Shown: positions 8,954-17,347 of the stretch, piece after piece
Numbering within the stretch: position 1 is the stretch's first letter
How the letters are laid out: each line of letters opens with the position of its first letter
Origin: Streptomyces sp. NBC_00370
GTDB taxonomy: Bacteria > Actinomycetota > Actinomycetes > Streptomycetales > Streptomycetaceae
DNA: 64,000 nucleotides
Reading direction: 5' to 3'
Assembly (NCBI RefSeq): GCF_036084755.1
Contig: NZ_CP107968.1
Location: forward strand, 7,572,001 to 7,636,000
Notes under the pieces: model-generated
What the model was told of the DNA's origin: nothing
Databases searched by the model: none
The model's input: only the letters and a program-made list of their open reading frames with translations
Made by a program: the position numbers and the translations under genes

Positions 8954-9853
8954 TCAGGTCCGCTTGGTGTCGACCCTTGCCGTGAACTCCAGCAGTGTGG
9001 CCGCCAGTGCTTCGGGAGCTTCCTGCGCGATGAGGTGGCCCACTTTGTCGAACTGCACAGCGGTGACCTCGCCGGCGGTCACCTGACGGAAGGTCCGTTC
9101 GGTGATGCCTCCATGCCCGGCTGCCTCAACCGTGAGCACCGGCGCGGCGATCGGGTGTGACTCGGCCAGCGCCTTCGTCGCGCCGTGGTCGGTGAAAATG
9201 CCCCGGTAGAGACCCTCCGTGCCCCGCCAGGCGTCCGGGCGCGCGTAGCTTCGTACGAACTCGTCGACGTCGCCTGCGTCGATGGAGCCCGGCGTGCCGT
9301 TCATCAGTGGGAAGGCCCAGTCGGCCAGCAGCTCCCGCTCATGACCCGGGAGGAGCATGCCGGCGATGCCCGGGGCGCCGAGGAATCCGACATGCCACGA
9401 GCCGTGGTTGTTGACGTCGGCAAGGGCCTCGAATCCGAAGCCGGCCAGGGTCGTCTCGATTCCGGTGAGGCTGATGACGTCCTCGGGGTGTGTGGCCGCG
9501 AAGCGGAAGCCTGTGCCGCCGCTGATGTCCTGGCAGAGGATGTGAACCGGGCCCGCGCCGATGTGTGCCACGAGATGGTGCAGGTCCTCGGCCGAGACCG
9601 CCTCGCCGTACTCGGTGTCGGCGTTGCCGGAGTCGCCGAACCCGCGCAGGTCGAGGGCGAAGACCCGGTGGGTCGGCGCGAGCAGGGGGATCAGCTTGCG
9701 GAAGGCCCACCAGGTCTCCGGCCAGCCGTGCACCAGCAGGATCGGCGAGCCGCCGGTACCGGCGGAGACGTAGTGCAGTTGTGTTCCGTTGACGTCGGCG
9801 AGGTGGTGGGTGACGCCGGGAAGGGTGGCGCCCGGGGGCGTGATCGGGGTCAT
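8954..9853 (-). CDS. Alpha/beta hydrolase, epoxide hydrolase-like
   Basis: 299 residues. The oxyanion-hole motif HGWPETWW (about 43-50) is typical of epoxide hydrolase/haloalkane dehalogenase-type proteins. The nucleophile elbow reads CQDISGG, giving Asp as nucleophile, and a C-terminal His is in KVGHLIAQEAPE. The cap region is about 150-220. It is divergent from a MarR regulator; two perfect palindromes lie between the genes, the nearer one about 18 nt upstream of this start, so MarR repression relieved by a small lipophilic ligand is likely. Substrate unknown. Confidence 0.88.
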   Translation of the reverse strand: MTPITPPGATLPGVTHHLADVNGTQLHYVSAGTGGSPILLVHGWPETWWAFRKLIPLLAPTHRVFALDLRGFGDSGNADTEYGEAVSAEDLHHLVAHIGAGPVHILCQDISGGTGFRFAATHPEDVISLTGIETTLAGFGFEALADVNNHGSWHVGFLGAPGIAGMLLPGHERELLADWAFPLMNGTPGSIDAGDVDEFVRSYARPDAWRGTEGLYRGIFTDHGATKALAESHPIAAPVLTVEAAGHGGITERTFRQVTAGEVTAVQFDKVGHLIAQEAPEALAATLLEFTARVDTKRT

Positions 9854-9870
9854 GGGAAGCTCCTAAATAG

Positions 9871-9908
9871 GCAACCTGGTTGCGTACCACGATAGGCAAC
9901 CAGGTTGC
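9871..9908. promoter_or_regulatory. Two MarR operator palindromes
   Basis: GCAACCTGGTTGC (9871-9883) and GCAACCAGGTTGC (9896-9908) are perfect 6+1+6 palindromes 25 nt apart centre to centre. They fill the gap between the divergent hydrolase and MarR genes and fit a MarR dimer at each site controlling both directions. Confidence 0.8.
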
Positions 9909-9938
9909 TCTTGTCAAAGGGGGCCGTATGCTGGCCGC

Positions 9939-10412
9939 ATGTCCAGATCAGGCGCCGATCTCGCGCTGCTGCTGCTCGCCGGCTTCCGCACGCTGGCGGA
10001 TCGGGCCACCGTCGAGCTCGCCGAGCGCGGGTACGAGGACGTACGGCCGGTGCACGACTTCGCCCTCCACTCGATTCTGTCCGGCGCCGACAGCGCCACC
10101 GAGCTCGCACGCAGGATGTCGGTGACGAGACAGGCGGCCGCGAAGACGATCGCCGCGCTGGAGGAACGCGACTACGTCGTGCGCCAAGCCGACTCGGCCG
10201 ACCGCCGCCGGACGCGACTGCGCGTCACCGAGCGCGGACTCGCGATGGTGCGACAGGGTGAAGCGATCTTCGACGAGATGCGTGAGCAGTGGGAGGAGCA
10301 GGTGGGTGCCACCTCGATCGCCGCGCTCGAAGAAACACTCCGCACGCTCGTCGGGGACGCCGCGATCCGGCTCGACTCACCGGGCTGGATCGCGCGCGAC
10401 CCGGAGGCGTAG
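9939..10412 (+). CDS. MarR-family transcriptional regulator
   Basis: 157 residues, normal for MarR. The winged helix spans about 45-110: the helix-turn-helix is SATELARRMSVTRQAAAKTI and the wing is DSADRRRTRLRVTERG. The ATG at 9939 follows shortly after the operator pair. It is probably an autorepressor that also controls the divergent hydrolase and the aldo/keto reductase gene 28 nt downstream. Confidence 0.92.
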   Translation: MSRSGADLALLLLAGFRTLADRATVELAERGYEDVRPVHDFALHSILSGADSATELARRMSVTRQAAAKTIAALEERDYVVRQADSADRRRTRLRVTERGLAMVRQGEAIFDEMREQWEEQVGATSIAALEETLRTLVGDAAIRLDSPGWIARDPEA

Positions 10413-10440
10413 CGACAGCCAACGAGGAGAGACGAGGCCA

Positions 10441-11415
10441 ATGAAACACATCAAACTGCGTGACCTGGACGTTGCCCGCGTCGGCCTGGGCGCGATGGGG
10501 ATGTCCCACGGCTACACGGGCGCCGGAAGCGACGACGCCGAGTCCGTCCGTACCATCCACCGGGCCCTCGAACTGGGCGTCACGTTCATCGACACCGCAG
10601 AGGTCTACGGCCCTTACACCAACGAGGAGTTGGTCGGCCGCGCCCTGAAGGGCCGCCGCGAGCAGGTCGTCCTGGCGACGAAGTTCGGTCTCATCTCCCA
10701 CACCGGCCGCGAGGGTGGCACGGACAGCAGTCCGGCCGGCGTCCGTACGGCGGTGGAGGGCTCCCTCTCGCGCCTGGGCACCGACTACATCGACCTGTAC
10801 TACCAGCACCGCGTCGACCCCACCACGCCGATCGAGGACACGGTCGGTGCCCTGGCCGAGCTGGTCGACGAGGGCAAGATCCGGCACATCGGTCTGTCCG
10901 AGGCAGGACCCGACACCATCCGCCGCGCCCATGCCGTCCACCCGGTCACCGCCGTACAGTCCGAGTACTCGCTGTTCACCCGCGACCCCGAGGCCCATGT
11001 CCTGCCGGTGCTGCGCGAGTTGAACATCGGCTTCGTCCCGTTCTCACCACTGGGACGCGGCTTCCTGACCGGCAAGGTACGTTCCACCGACGAGTTCGAC
11101 CCCACCGACTTCCGCGCCGGCAATCCCCGGTTCACCGAGGAGAACTTCCGGCACAACCTGCGTCTGGCCGACGAAGTCGCCGCCGTCGCGGCCGAGATCG
11201 GTGCCACCCCGGCCCAGGTTGCCCTGGCCTGGCTGCTGGCCCAGGGCGAGGACATCGCACCCATCCCCGGCACCAAGCGCGTGGCCCGGGTCGAGGAGAA
11301 CACCGCCGCCGACGAGGTGCACCTCAGCGAGGCGCAACTCGCCACGCTCACCGGCCTTCCGCCGGCCGCGGGCGCCACTCACGACGAGGCCGGACTGCGC
11401 ATGATGGAACGCTGA
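10441..11415 (+). CDS. Aldo/keto reductase
   Basis: 324 residues, an NADPH-dependent TIM-barrel carbonyl reductase. The catalytic tetrad is visible: Asp and Tyr in FIDTAEVYGPYTNEE, Lys in VLATKFG and His in YYQHRVDP. The C-terminal cofactor region is PIPGTKRVARVEEN. ATG 10441 is preceded by GAGGAGAGACGAGG. It likely shares a transcript with the MarR gene and is followed by a hairpin terminator. Closest in feel to the Tas/YakC-type reductases; substrate not predictable. Confidence 0.92.
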   Translation: MKHIKLRDLDVARVGLGAMGMSHGYTGAGSDDAESVRTIHRALELGVTFIDTAEVYGPYTNEELVGRALKGRREQVVLATKFGLISHTGREGGTDSSPAGVRTAVEGSLSRLGTDYIDLYYQHRVDPTTPIEDTVGALAELVDEGKIRHIGLSEAGPDTIRRAHAVHPVTAVQSEYSLFTRDPEAHVLPVLRELNIGFVPFSPLGRGFLTGKVRSTDEFDPTDFRAGNPRFTEENFRHNLRLADEVAAVAAEIGATPAQVALAWLLAQGEDIAPIPGTKRVARVEENTAADEVHLSEAQLATLTGLPPAAGATHDEAGLRMMER

Positions 11416-11427
11416 CAGGGCCCGTCG

Positions 11428-11459
11428 GGGTCCGGTCCTCCTTGACGGGGACCGGACCC
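11428..11459. terminator. Hairpin terminator after aldo/keto reductase
   Basis: An 11-bp perfect stem, GGGTCCGGTCC (11428-11438) and GGACCGGACCC (11449-11459), starts 12 nt after the reductase stop. It also sits at the end of the minus-strand unit and could act in both directions. Confidence 0.7.
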
Positions 11460-11464
11460 GGCTG

Positions 11465-11584
11465 TCACGGACTCGCCCCGTCGGAGTGGTCCGCCAGGAC
11501 ACCGTTCATATCGCCCCGGTGCACCGCCACGGCCCACTGCTCGATCAGGGTCCGGATCTGCTCTTCGTCCTCGGGCACGGTCAC
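11465..11584 (-). pseudogene. Truncated SnoaL/DUF4440-like protein remnant
   Basis: Starts at GTG 11584 with AGGAG upstream and encodes only about 39 residues: EDEEQIRTLIEQWAVAVHRG, then DMNGVLADHSD and a stop. This is the opening helix-loop of SgcJ/SnoaL-like NTF2-fold proteins, which normally run 120-150 residues. The remainder is missing and the frame ends next to the terminator at 11428-11459. It lies directly after the dehydrogenase gene on the same strand, so it was probably the second gene of that operon. Confidence 0.6.
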
Positions 11585-11619
11585 GTTCGCACTCCTCTCG
11601 CCGGGAAGGCGGCCCGCGA

Positions 11620-12369
11620 TTACTTCGCCTGGGCGAGTGCCATCGCGTCGGGGCCTGCCGGGAACCGTAGCTGGCCGGTCGTGTCGTGGGCAGCCCGCCA
11701 TACCGTCTCGGCGACGTCGCTCTCCTTGGTGAACACGTCCTGGCCCGTGAAGTCGTCCATGGCCTTCTTCGCGAACGGCGCGTAGGGCTCTGGGACGAGT
11801 GTGTCCAGGGATCCGCCGCCGGTTGCCCTGGCCGCGAAATTCGTCGTCAGGCAGGCGCCCGGCTCGACCGTCTTCGCGTACACACCGAACGGTGCGAGTT
11901 CGAGGGAGAGGGACGAGGTGAACCCCTCAACGGCGAGCTTGCTGGCCTTGTAGACGGCCGAGAGCGGCATGTGGCCCAGCACCACGCTGGAGGTCACGTT
12001 CACCACCACGCCGGAACCACGCTCACGGAACTGCGGCAGCACCGCCTGCGTCATCGCCATCACACCGAAGGTGTTGGTCTCGAAGACCTCCCGCACCCTC
12101 GCCATGGTCGTGCCCTCGAACACACTGATCGAGGGCACGCCCGCGTTGTTGACGAGGACATCGACGGGCCCCACCGTCGCGAACACCTCGGCGATGCTCT
12201 CCGGGCTCGTCACGTCCAGGGCGACGACGCGGAGCCGGTCCGCGTCGGGCAGGATGCCCGGACGTGGCGTCCGCATCGTGGCGATGACGTTCCACCCCTG
12301 CTCGTGGAAGTGGAGGGCGGTCGCGTGCCCGTATCCGGACGAGGTGCCAGTGATCAGAACGGTCTTCAC
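11620..12369 (-). CDS. Short-chain dehydrogenase/reductase
   Basis: 249 residues with a Rossmann fold. The cofactor motif is TGTSSGYG near the N-terminus, NNAG is present, the catalytic Ser is in VTSSVVLG and YxxxK is VYKASK (Tyr near residue 139). GTG 12369 is chosen because CAAGGAG precedes it; the upstream extension of the open frame is not SDR-like. It is divergent from an AraC regulator, a common pairing in Streptomyces, and is probably under its control. Confidence 0.92.
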   Translation of the reverse strand: MKTVLITGTSSGYGHATALHFHEQGWNVIATMRTPRPGILPDADRLRVVALDVTSPESIAEVFATVGPVDVLVNNAGVPSISVFEGTTMARVREVFETNTFGVMAMTQAVLPQFRERGSGVVVNVTSSVVLGHMPLSAVYKASKLAVEGFTSSLSLELAPFGVYAKTVEPGACLTTNFAARATGGGSLDTLVPEPYAPFAKKAMDDFTGQDVFTKESDVAETVWRAAHDTTGQLRFPAGPDAMALAQAK

Positions 12370-12577
12370 GTTGTGCTCCTTGCGAGGTGGCAGCGGCGTG
12401 TGAGGTGGAATCCAGGCGATCCGTGTGGACGAGCAGACATTTTCCTGCTCCACCGGAGAACCAGTAATTCCATTGAACCGCTGTGACCTGCGCAAATGTT
12501 AGACCGATGCTCGCCGACCCTTGCACAATCCTCCCGATCGTGGGAGTCATGGCGCGCGGTGGTGTTGCAATGGACGG

Positions 12578-13489
12578 ATGAACCTCGATGAGCACCGCAC
12601 CCTGCTGGCCCGCCACGCGCGGCCCGACTGGACCACCGCCATCGACGGTGTCCACATCTCGAAGGTCGACCGCTCCGATCCGCCCGCGCCCTCGATGTCC
12701 GGTACGCTCCTCGCCGTCATCGTCCAGGGCGCCAAGCGCCTCGCCCTGGGGGAGCGGGTGTTCGAGTACGGGCCCGGGCAGTATCTGGTCGCTTCCGTCG
12801 ACCTGCCTGTCACGGGACAGTTCACTCGGGCCGACCCCGAGCAGCCCGCGCTGGGGTTCGGCCTCGTCCTGGAACCGTCCGCCATCGCCGACCTGCTGCT
12901 CGGAACCGGGTCCGGGGCCGCGCACACCCCCCGTACCAGCGGTGGCGCGCCGTCGGGGATCGCCGTCAGCGACGCGCCGGACGCGCTGCTGGACGCGGTG
13001 GTGCGGATGCTGCGCCTGCTCGACGAGCCACGCGACCGGGCCGTCCTGGCCCCGCTGATCAAGCGCGAGATCCTGTGGCGGCTGATCAACGGCGAGCACG
13101 GCGCGACGGTGCGCCAGCTCGGCCTTGCGGACAGCAGCCTTAGCCATGTCTCACGGGCCGTGCGCTGGATCCGGGAGCACTACGCGCAGCCCTTCCGGGT
13201 CGAGGACGTGGCGCGCCAGGCCGGCATGGGCGTCTCCGCCTTCTACCGCAACTTCCAGTCGGTGACGGCGATGAGCCCCATCCAGTTCCAGAAGCAGATC
13301 CGGCTGCAGGAGGCCCGGCTGCTGCTCGCCACCCACCCCGGCGACGTCACCGGGGTGGGCCATCGGGTCGGGTACGACAACCCCTCCCAGTTCAGCCGGG
13401 AGTACCGCCGTCAGTTCGGCGCGCCCCCGAGCCAGGACGCCGCCCAGCTGCGTCGGGCGGTACGGACACCCGCAGGTGTCCTGACCTGA
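12578..13489 (+). CDS. AraC-family transcriptional regulator
   Basis: 303 residues: an AraC N-terminal sensing domain (about 10-175) and two helix-turn-helix motifs in the C-terminal 100 residues (VEDVARQAGMGVSAFYRNFQ and DVTGVGHRVGYDNPSQFSRE). ATG 12578 is the start that places the family N-terminus (MNLDEHRTLLARHARP) correctly. Divergent from the dehydrogenase at 11620-12369, which it likely regulates. Confidence 0.92.
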   Translation: MNLDEHRTLLARHARPDWTTAIDGVHISKVDRSDPPAPSMSGTLLAVIVQGAKRLALGERVFEYGPGQYLVASVDLPVTGQFTRADPEQPALGFGLVLEPSAIADLLLGTGSGAAHTPRTSGGAPSGIAVSDAPDALLDAVVRMLRLLDEPRDRAVLAPLIKREILWRLINGEHGATVRQLGLADSSLSHVSRAVRWIREHYAQPFRVEDVARQAGMGVSAFYRNFQSVTAMSPIQFQKQIRLQEARLLLATHPGDVTGVGHRVGYDNPSQFSREYRRQFGAPPSQDAAQLRRAVRTPAGVLT

Positions 13490-13513
13490 GCGTGGCCCGA
13501 ACGGCGCGACCTG

Positions 13514-13573
13514 GCGTGTGACGACCGTGCGTGTAACGACCACGCGTGTGACGACCTAGCGTGTGACGACCGA
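13514..13573. repeat. Four tandem 15-bp repeats
   Basis: Units GCGTGTGACGACCGT, GCGTGTAACGACCAC, GCGTGTGACGACCTA and GCGTGTGACGACCGA run without gaps. Fifteen is a multiple of three, so on the minus strand each unit encodes a Val-Val-Thr-Arg-type pentapeptide. Unit 3 carries the TAG that ends the serine hydrolase gene; the frame continues past it through units 2 and 1. Confidence 0.85.
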
Positions 13574-14785
13574 GCCGTCGTAGACGTTGTCGGGGGTCGC
13601 GACCGCCGTGATCGCGCGGGCGAGGAGGGTGGACGGCTCCGCGCCCCCGGTGGTGATGTCCGTGTTGATCATGATCACCAGGGTGGCCCGCTGCGAGGGC
13701 AGATAGACGGTCACCGTCTCGTACCCCGGGATGGAGCCGTTGTGGCCGATCCATCCGTTGGTCTCGAAGATGCCGAGGCCGTACGTGGTGCCGGGGAAGC
13801 CGGTCGGCAGTGTCGTGAGGCGCTGTGCCTGGGTCTGCGGGCTGAGCAGCTTTCCGGTGGCGACGACGTCCGCCCAGCGGCGCAGGTCGTGCAGGTTCGA
13901 GATCATCGCCCCCGCCGCCCACGCCCAACTGGGGTTCCAGTCGGTGGCGTCGCCGACGGCTCCGCTCAGCGTCTGGTCGGTGTAGCCGTGCGGATGTGGT
14001 TCGGGGAACTCGGGTCCGTGCGGGAACAGTGTGTCGTGCAGGCCCGCGGGGCGGAGCACCCGATGGTCGATGACGTCGGCGAGCGGGTGACCGGTGACCT
14101 TCTCGATCACAAGACCGAGCAGGACCAGGTTGGAGTTGCAGTACTCGAACTGCGTCCCCGGCGCGGCGGTGTTCGGGTGCTTGAAGCCGTACGCGAGCAC
14201 CTCATGAGGGGTGAAGTAGCGCTCCGGGTCGCTCAACAGGGCCTGGTTGAAGTCCTCGTCGGAGGTGTACGGGAACAATCCGCTGCGCATCTCGGCGAGT
14301 TGGCGGAGCGTGATGTGGTGTCCGTTCGGCACACCGCGGACGTAGCGGGAGATCGGGTCGTCCAGCCGGATCCGGTGGTCGTCCACGAGCTGGAGGAGCG
14401 CGGTGACCGTGAAGGTCTTGGTCTCGCTGCCGATCCGTACGTAGGGGTTGACGGTCATCGGCCGGCCGGTGACGGTGTCGGCGACGCCGGTCGCGCGGAC
14501 GTAGCTTCCCTTGCCCGGCATCCACAGGCCGACGGCGACACCGGGAATGTCCGCCTGCCGGCGGACGTCCTCGATCGTCTTGTCGAGCCGGGCGGTCAGG
14601 ACGGGGCCGAGACCGCCGGCGGCCGGCCGGCTCCCCGGGTGCCCGTCGGTGGGCGTGGTGCGGGCGTCAGTGGCTCGCACCGTCGTGGCCTGGACGGTCG
14701 TGGCCGGCGCAGCCGTCATCGGAATCACGACGGACGCGACGAACAGTGTCGCGGCGAGCAGTCGGCGGCGGGGCGTACGTCGCAT
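13556..14785 (-). CDS. Secreted serine hydrolase, class C beta-lactamase/DD-peptidase family
   Basis: 409 residues. The N-terminus has a signal peptide (RRTPRRRLLAATLFVASVV, then a small-residue region), so it is exported. SxxK is SETK in IGSETKTFTVTALLQLVDD, YxN is YCNSN, and HNG (IGHNGSIPGYET) takes the place of KTG. These are the active-site motifs of D-alanyl-D-alanine carboxypeptidase/esterase-type penicillin-recognising proteins. The last residues (DGSVVTR) come from a tandem repeat. Target could be peptidoglycan stems or an ester; not resolvable from sequence alone. Confidence 0.9.
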   Translation of the reverse strand: MRRTPRRRLLAATLFVASVVIPMTAAPATTVQATTVRATDARTTPTDGHPGSRPAAGGLGPVLTARLDKTIEDVRRQADIPGVAVGLWMPGKGSYVRATGVADTVTGRPMTVNPYVRIGSETKTFTVTALLQLVDDHRIRLDDPISRYVRGVPNGHHITLRQLAEMRSGLFPYTSDEDFNQALLSDPERYFTPHEVLAYGFKHPNTAAPGTQFEYCNSNLVLLGLVIEKVTGHPLADVIDHRVLRPAGLHDTLFPHGPEFPEPHPHGYTDQTLSGAVGDATDWNPSWAWAAGAMISNLHDLRRWADVVATGKLLSPQTQAQRLTTLPTGFPGTTYGLGIFETNGWIGHNGSIPGYETVTVYLPSQRATLVIMINTDITTGGAEPSTLLARAITAVATPDNVYDGSVVTR

Positions 14786-15038
14786 GCCGTGGCACCTCTT
14801 CCAGTCAGGGTTCGGGCGGCCACATCACCATCCGAATCCGCCGCGAGAGACCCCTTTTCGAACGTGTTCTCGTGAATCCACCCGTTCGGAGCCGCGCGGT
14901 ACTCGCTTGTCCGTGCCGACCCGCTGTCGCACGCTCTGCGGGTGAATGGTCTGATCTTCCCATCGGCCGTGCGTAGCGGCCCTGGATCGATGCCCGTCGG
15001 AGTATGGTCCGCCGACCGGTATGTGGGGGGAACAGAGA

Positions 15039-15881
15039 ATGTCCAAGCACCGTATGTCCAAGCGCAACCGCATGGTGGCGTGGGCCGCCGCAGGCGTCGT
15101 GCTGGCAGCCGGCGGGGCGGTCACCGCCAACGCCGTCACCGGTACGGCGGCCACGGCGAAACTGCCCGCGCCCTCGCTCTACGCGGGCCGGGCGTTCGAC
15201 ACCTGCACCGCGCCCTCGCTCGCCACGATGAAGGCGTGGAAGGCGTCGAAGTTCTACGGCGCCGCAGCCGTCTACATCGGCGGGAAGAACCGTGGCTGCG
15301 CGCAGCCGCAGCTGACCGCCTCATGGGTCAGATCGGTCTCCGCCTCCGGCTGGAAGCTCGTGCCGCTGTACGTGGCCGCGCAGCCGCCGTGCCAGACCAG
15401 CCGCAACACCGACAGGATCGTCGCCTCCACGGCGGCGGCCCAGGGCACCCGGGACGGCAACGACGCCGTCGCCAAGGCGAGTGCGCTCAAGATGACGGCG
15501 GGCAGCGCGCTCTACCTCGACATGGAGCCGTACGACACCGCCAACGCCTCCTGCAACACCGCGGTCCTCACCTACGTCCGTGCCTGGACCCGTGCCGTGC
15601 ACGCGAAGAAGTACTGGTCCGGCTACTACGGCTTCACGTCCTCCAGCGCGGCGGCCGTCGCGACAGCGAAGAGCCGCACCGATCTGCCCGACGCCCTCTG
15701 GTACGCGCTGTGGGACAAGAAGAAGACAACGACGACCGACTGGCGCTGGAGCACGTCGCTGTACACCGGTCACCGCCGCGCCCATCAGTACATCGCCAAC
15801 AGCAAGGAGATCCACGGCGGTGTCACCCTGACCGTCGACCGCAACGCGTGGGACGCGCCGGTCGCCGTCATCGCCAAGTAG
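15039..15881 (+). CDS. Exported DUF1906 (glycoside hydrolase-like) protein
   Basis: 280 residues. A Lys/Arg-rich start and hydrophobic stretch (MVAWAAAGVVLAAGGAVTAN) predict a signal peptide. The rest matches the DUF1906 TIM-barrel fold (Rv2525c-like): FDTCTAPS at strand 1, YIGGKNRGCAQPQLT, ALYLDMEPYD with acidic residues at the barrel mouth, and WSGYYGFTSS. Such proteins are secreted and thought to bind or cleave cell-wall glycans. ATG 15039 has GGGGGGAACAGAG upstream; ATG 15054 is an alternative. Confidence 0.88.
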   Translation: MSKHRMSKRNRMVAWAAAGVVLAAGGAVTANAVTGTAATAKLPAPSLYAGRAFDTCTAPSLATMKAWKASKFYGAAAVYIGGKNRGCAQPQLTASWVRSVSASGWKLVPLYVAAQPPCQTSRNTDRIVASTAAAQGTRDGNDAVAKASALKMTAGSALYLDMEPYDTANASCNTAVLTYVRAWTRAVHAKKYWSGYYGFTSSSAAAVATAKSRTDLPDALWYALWDKKKTTTTDWRWSTSLYTGHRRAHQYIANSKEIHGGVTLTVDRNAWDAPVAVIAK

Positions 15882-15918
15882 CAGGTCGCCGGGGTCGGTT
15901 CGGCCCTGCGACCGCGAC

Positions 15919-15946
15919 CCTCGCCCCGGATCAGGACGGGGCGAGG
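15919..15946. terminator. Hairpin between convergent genes
   Basis: A 9-bp stem, CCTCGCCCC (15919-15927) and GGGGCGAGG (15938-15946). The stop of the minus-strand glyoxalase gene falls in its loop, and it lies 38 nt past the plus-strand DUF1906 stop, so it can serve both genes. Confidence 0.6.
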
Positions 15947-16671
15947 ACGCAGAACTCGTGGCCCTCGGGGTCGGCCAGACATGTCCACGGGACATCGCCC
16001 TGGCCGACGTCGAGATCGGTGGCGCCGAGGGCCCGCAGCCGGGCCACCTCCGCCGCCCGGTCGTCACCGGGGTACGGCAGCAGGCCGAGGTGGACGCGGT
16101 CCGGCACGGTCTTGCCGCCGGGCGTGCGGAGGAATTCGAGATACGGGCCGACGCCCCGGGCGGAGCGCAACGTCGCCTGTTCGTGGGTCACTTCGCGCAC
16201 CGTCCAGTCCGTCGCCCGGCCCCAGAACCGGGCCATGGCCGGCGGGTCCTCGCAGTCGACCACCACGGCGGCGATCGGCCCGGTGTCCCGGTAGACCTCG
16301 CGGGGCTCCAGCACACAGAACTCGTTGCCCTCCGGGTCGGCGAGGACCGTCCACGGCACGTCGCCCTGGCCCACCTGCGCGGGCGTCGCACCGAGAGCCT
16401 GGAGGCGCGCGACCAACTCCGCCTGATGGGCGGCGGAGCGGGTGGCGAGATCGAGGTGCACACGGTTCTTCGTCGCCGACTTGGGTTCCGGGACCGGAAC
16501 GATGTCGAGGCAGACGTCGTCCGGGTGCGGCCAGACGAGTTCGCCGGCTGGTGCGACGTACGTGGTCACGCCGGGCCGGAAAACACTCCAGCCGAGCGCC
16601 TCCGCCCAGAACCGGTCGACCGCCGAGCCGTCAAGAGCCTTGATGTTCACCTGAACAGGTCGCAACGCCAT
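15931..16671 (-). CDS. Tandem glyoxalase-fold (VOC) protein
   Basis: 246 residues made of two similar halves of about 120 residues. The same tail pattern occurs at the end of each: GQGDVPWTVLADPEGNEFCVL and GQGDVPWTCLADPEGHEFCVL. This is the duplicated glyoxalase-like arrangement common in actinomycetes (PF18029 type). ATG 16671 gives the family start MALRPVQVNIKAL. Function unknown; enzymes and drug-binding proteins both use this fold. Confidence 0.88.
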   Translation of the reverse strand: MALRPVQVNIKALDGSAVDRFWAEALGWSVFRPGVTTYVAPAGELVWPHPDDVCLDIVPVPEPKSATKNRVHLDLATRSAAHQAELVARLQALGATPAQVGQGDVPWTVLADPEGNEFCVLEPREVYRDTGPIAAVVVDCEDPPAMARFWGRATDWTVREVTHEQATLRSARGVGPYLEFLRTPGGKTVPDRVHLGLLPYPGDDRAAEVARLRALGATDLDVGQGDVPWTCLADPEGHEFCVLAPS

Positions 16672-16718
16672 GCCGGTGATCCTACGGAGCATCCGGATCC
16701 GGCAGCGGAGTCTGCCGG

Positions 16719-17096
16719 TCAGCAGGCCGAGCCGAGGCACTTCTGGCTGAAGACCTCCTTGCCGTCGACCGTCCCGATCACGCTCGTGGCCCGGATGCGA
16801 TCCGGCTTGCTGGACGAGACATCCTTCTTCCGGTCCGCCTTGACGACCAGACGTACCGGCTTCTTCGCCGTGTCGTGCCCCGTGCAGGTGATCGTGTAGG
16901 ACTTCCCGTCCGAGGTGGCACAGGACAACTCCCCGTCTATGGTGTGGTTTTCCTCCTTGAACGAGACTTCCCCCAGCTTCGAGACCAAGGTGCGCAGCGA
17001 CGCGTCACCGACTTCCTTCGCGCTCGTGTCGCATGCCGTGACCGCCAGGACGGCGGTGACAGTCGCCGCGGCGAGCGTGAGTGTGCGTTTCGACAT
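16719..17096 (-). CDS. DUF4333-like lipoprotein
   Basis: 125 residues. The N-terminus MSKRTLTLAAATVTAVLAVTAC is a lipoprotein signal with lipobox VTAC. The mature part is small, has Cys pairs (GELSCATSDGKSYTITCTGHD; QKCLGSAC) and resembles the DUF4333 family of short actinobacterial lipoproteins. The start at 17096 is preceded by AAGAGGAG. Likely attached to the outer face of the membrane; role unknown. The 250 nt upstream show no gene. Confidence 0.75.
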   Translation of the reverse strand: MSKRTLTLAAATVTAVLAVTACDTSAKEVGDASLRTLVSKLGEVSFKEENHTIDGELSCATSDGKSYTITCTGHDTAKKPVRLVVKADRKKDVSSSKPDRIRATSVIGTVDGKEVFSQKCLGSAC

Positions 17097-17347
17097 GAGT
17101 GCTCCTCTTGGTCGGCCGTGTGCGAGCACGGCTACGAGGCGCAGTGCCCCGCAGCACTCACCAAACACGCACCCGGGCACTCGTTGGGCCGCCCTCGGGG
17201 GTATTTCGTCCGCGGGTATCACCGACTCCGCGCCGGCTCCCGCCTTTCGGCTGGCGCCCGCTCCTTCGCACGGAGGAGGACGTACGGCGCGGGTACGCCG
17301 ATCGGGCGACCGCGCCGACGCTCAGGCACTCCGGACGGAGGCCTCGA

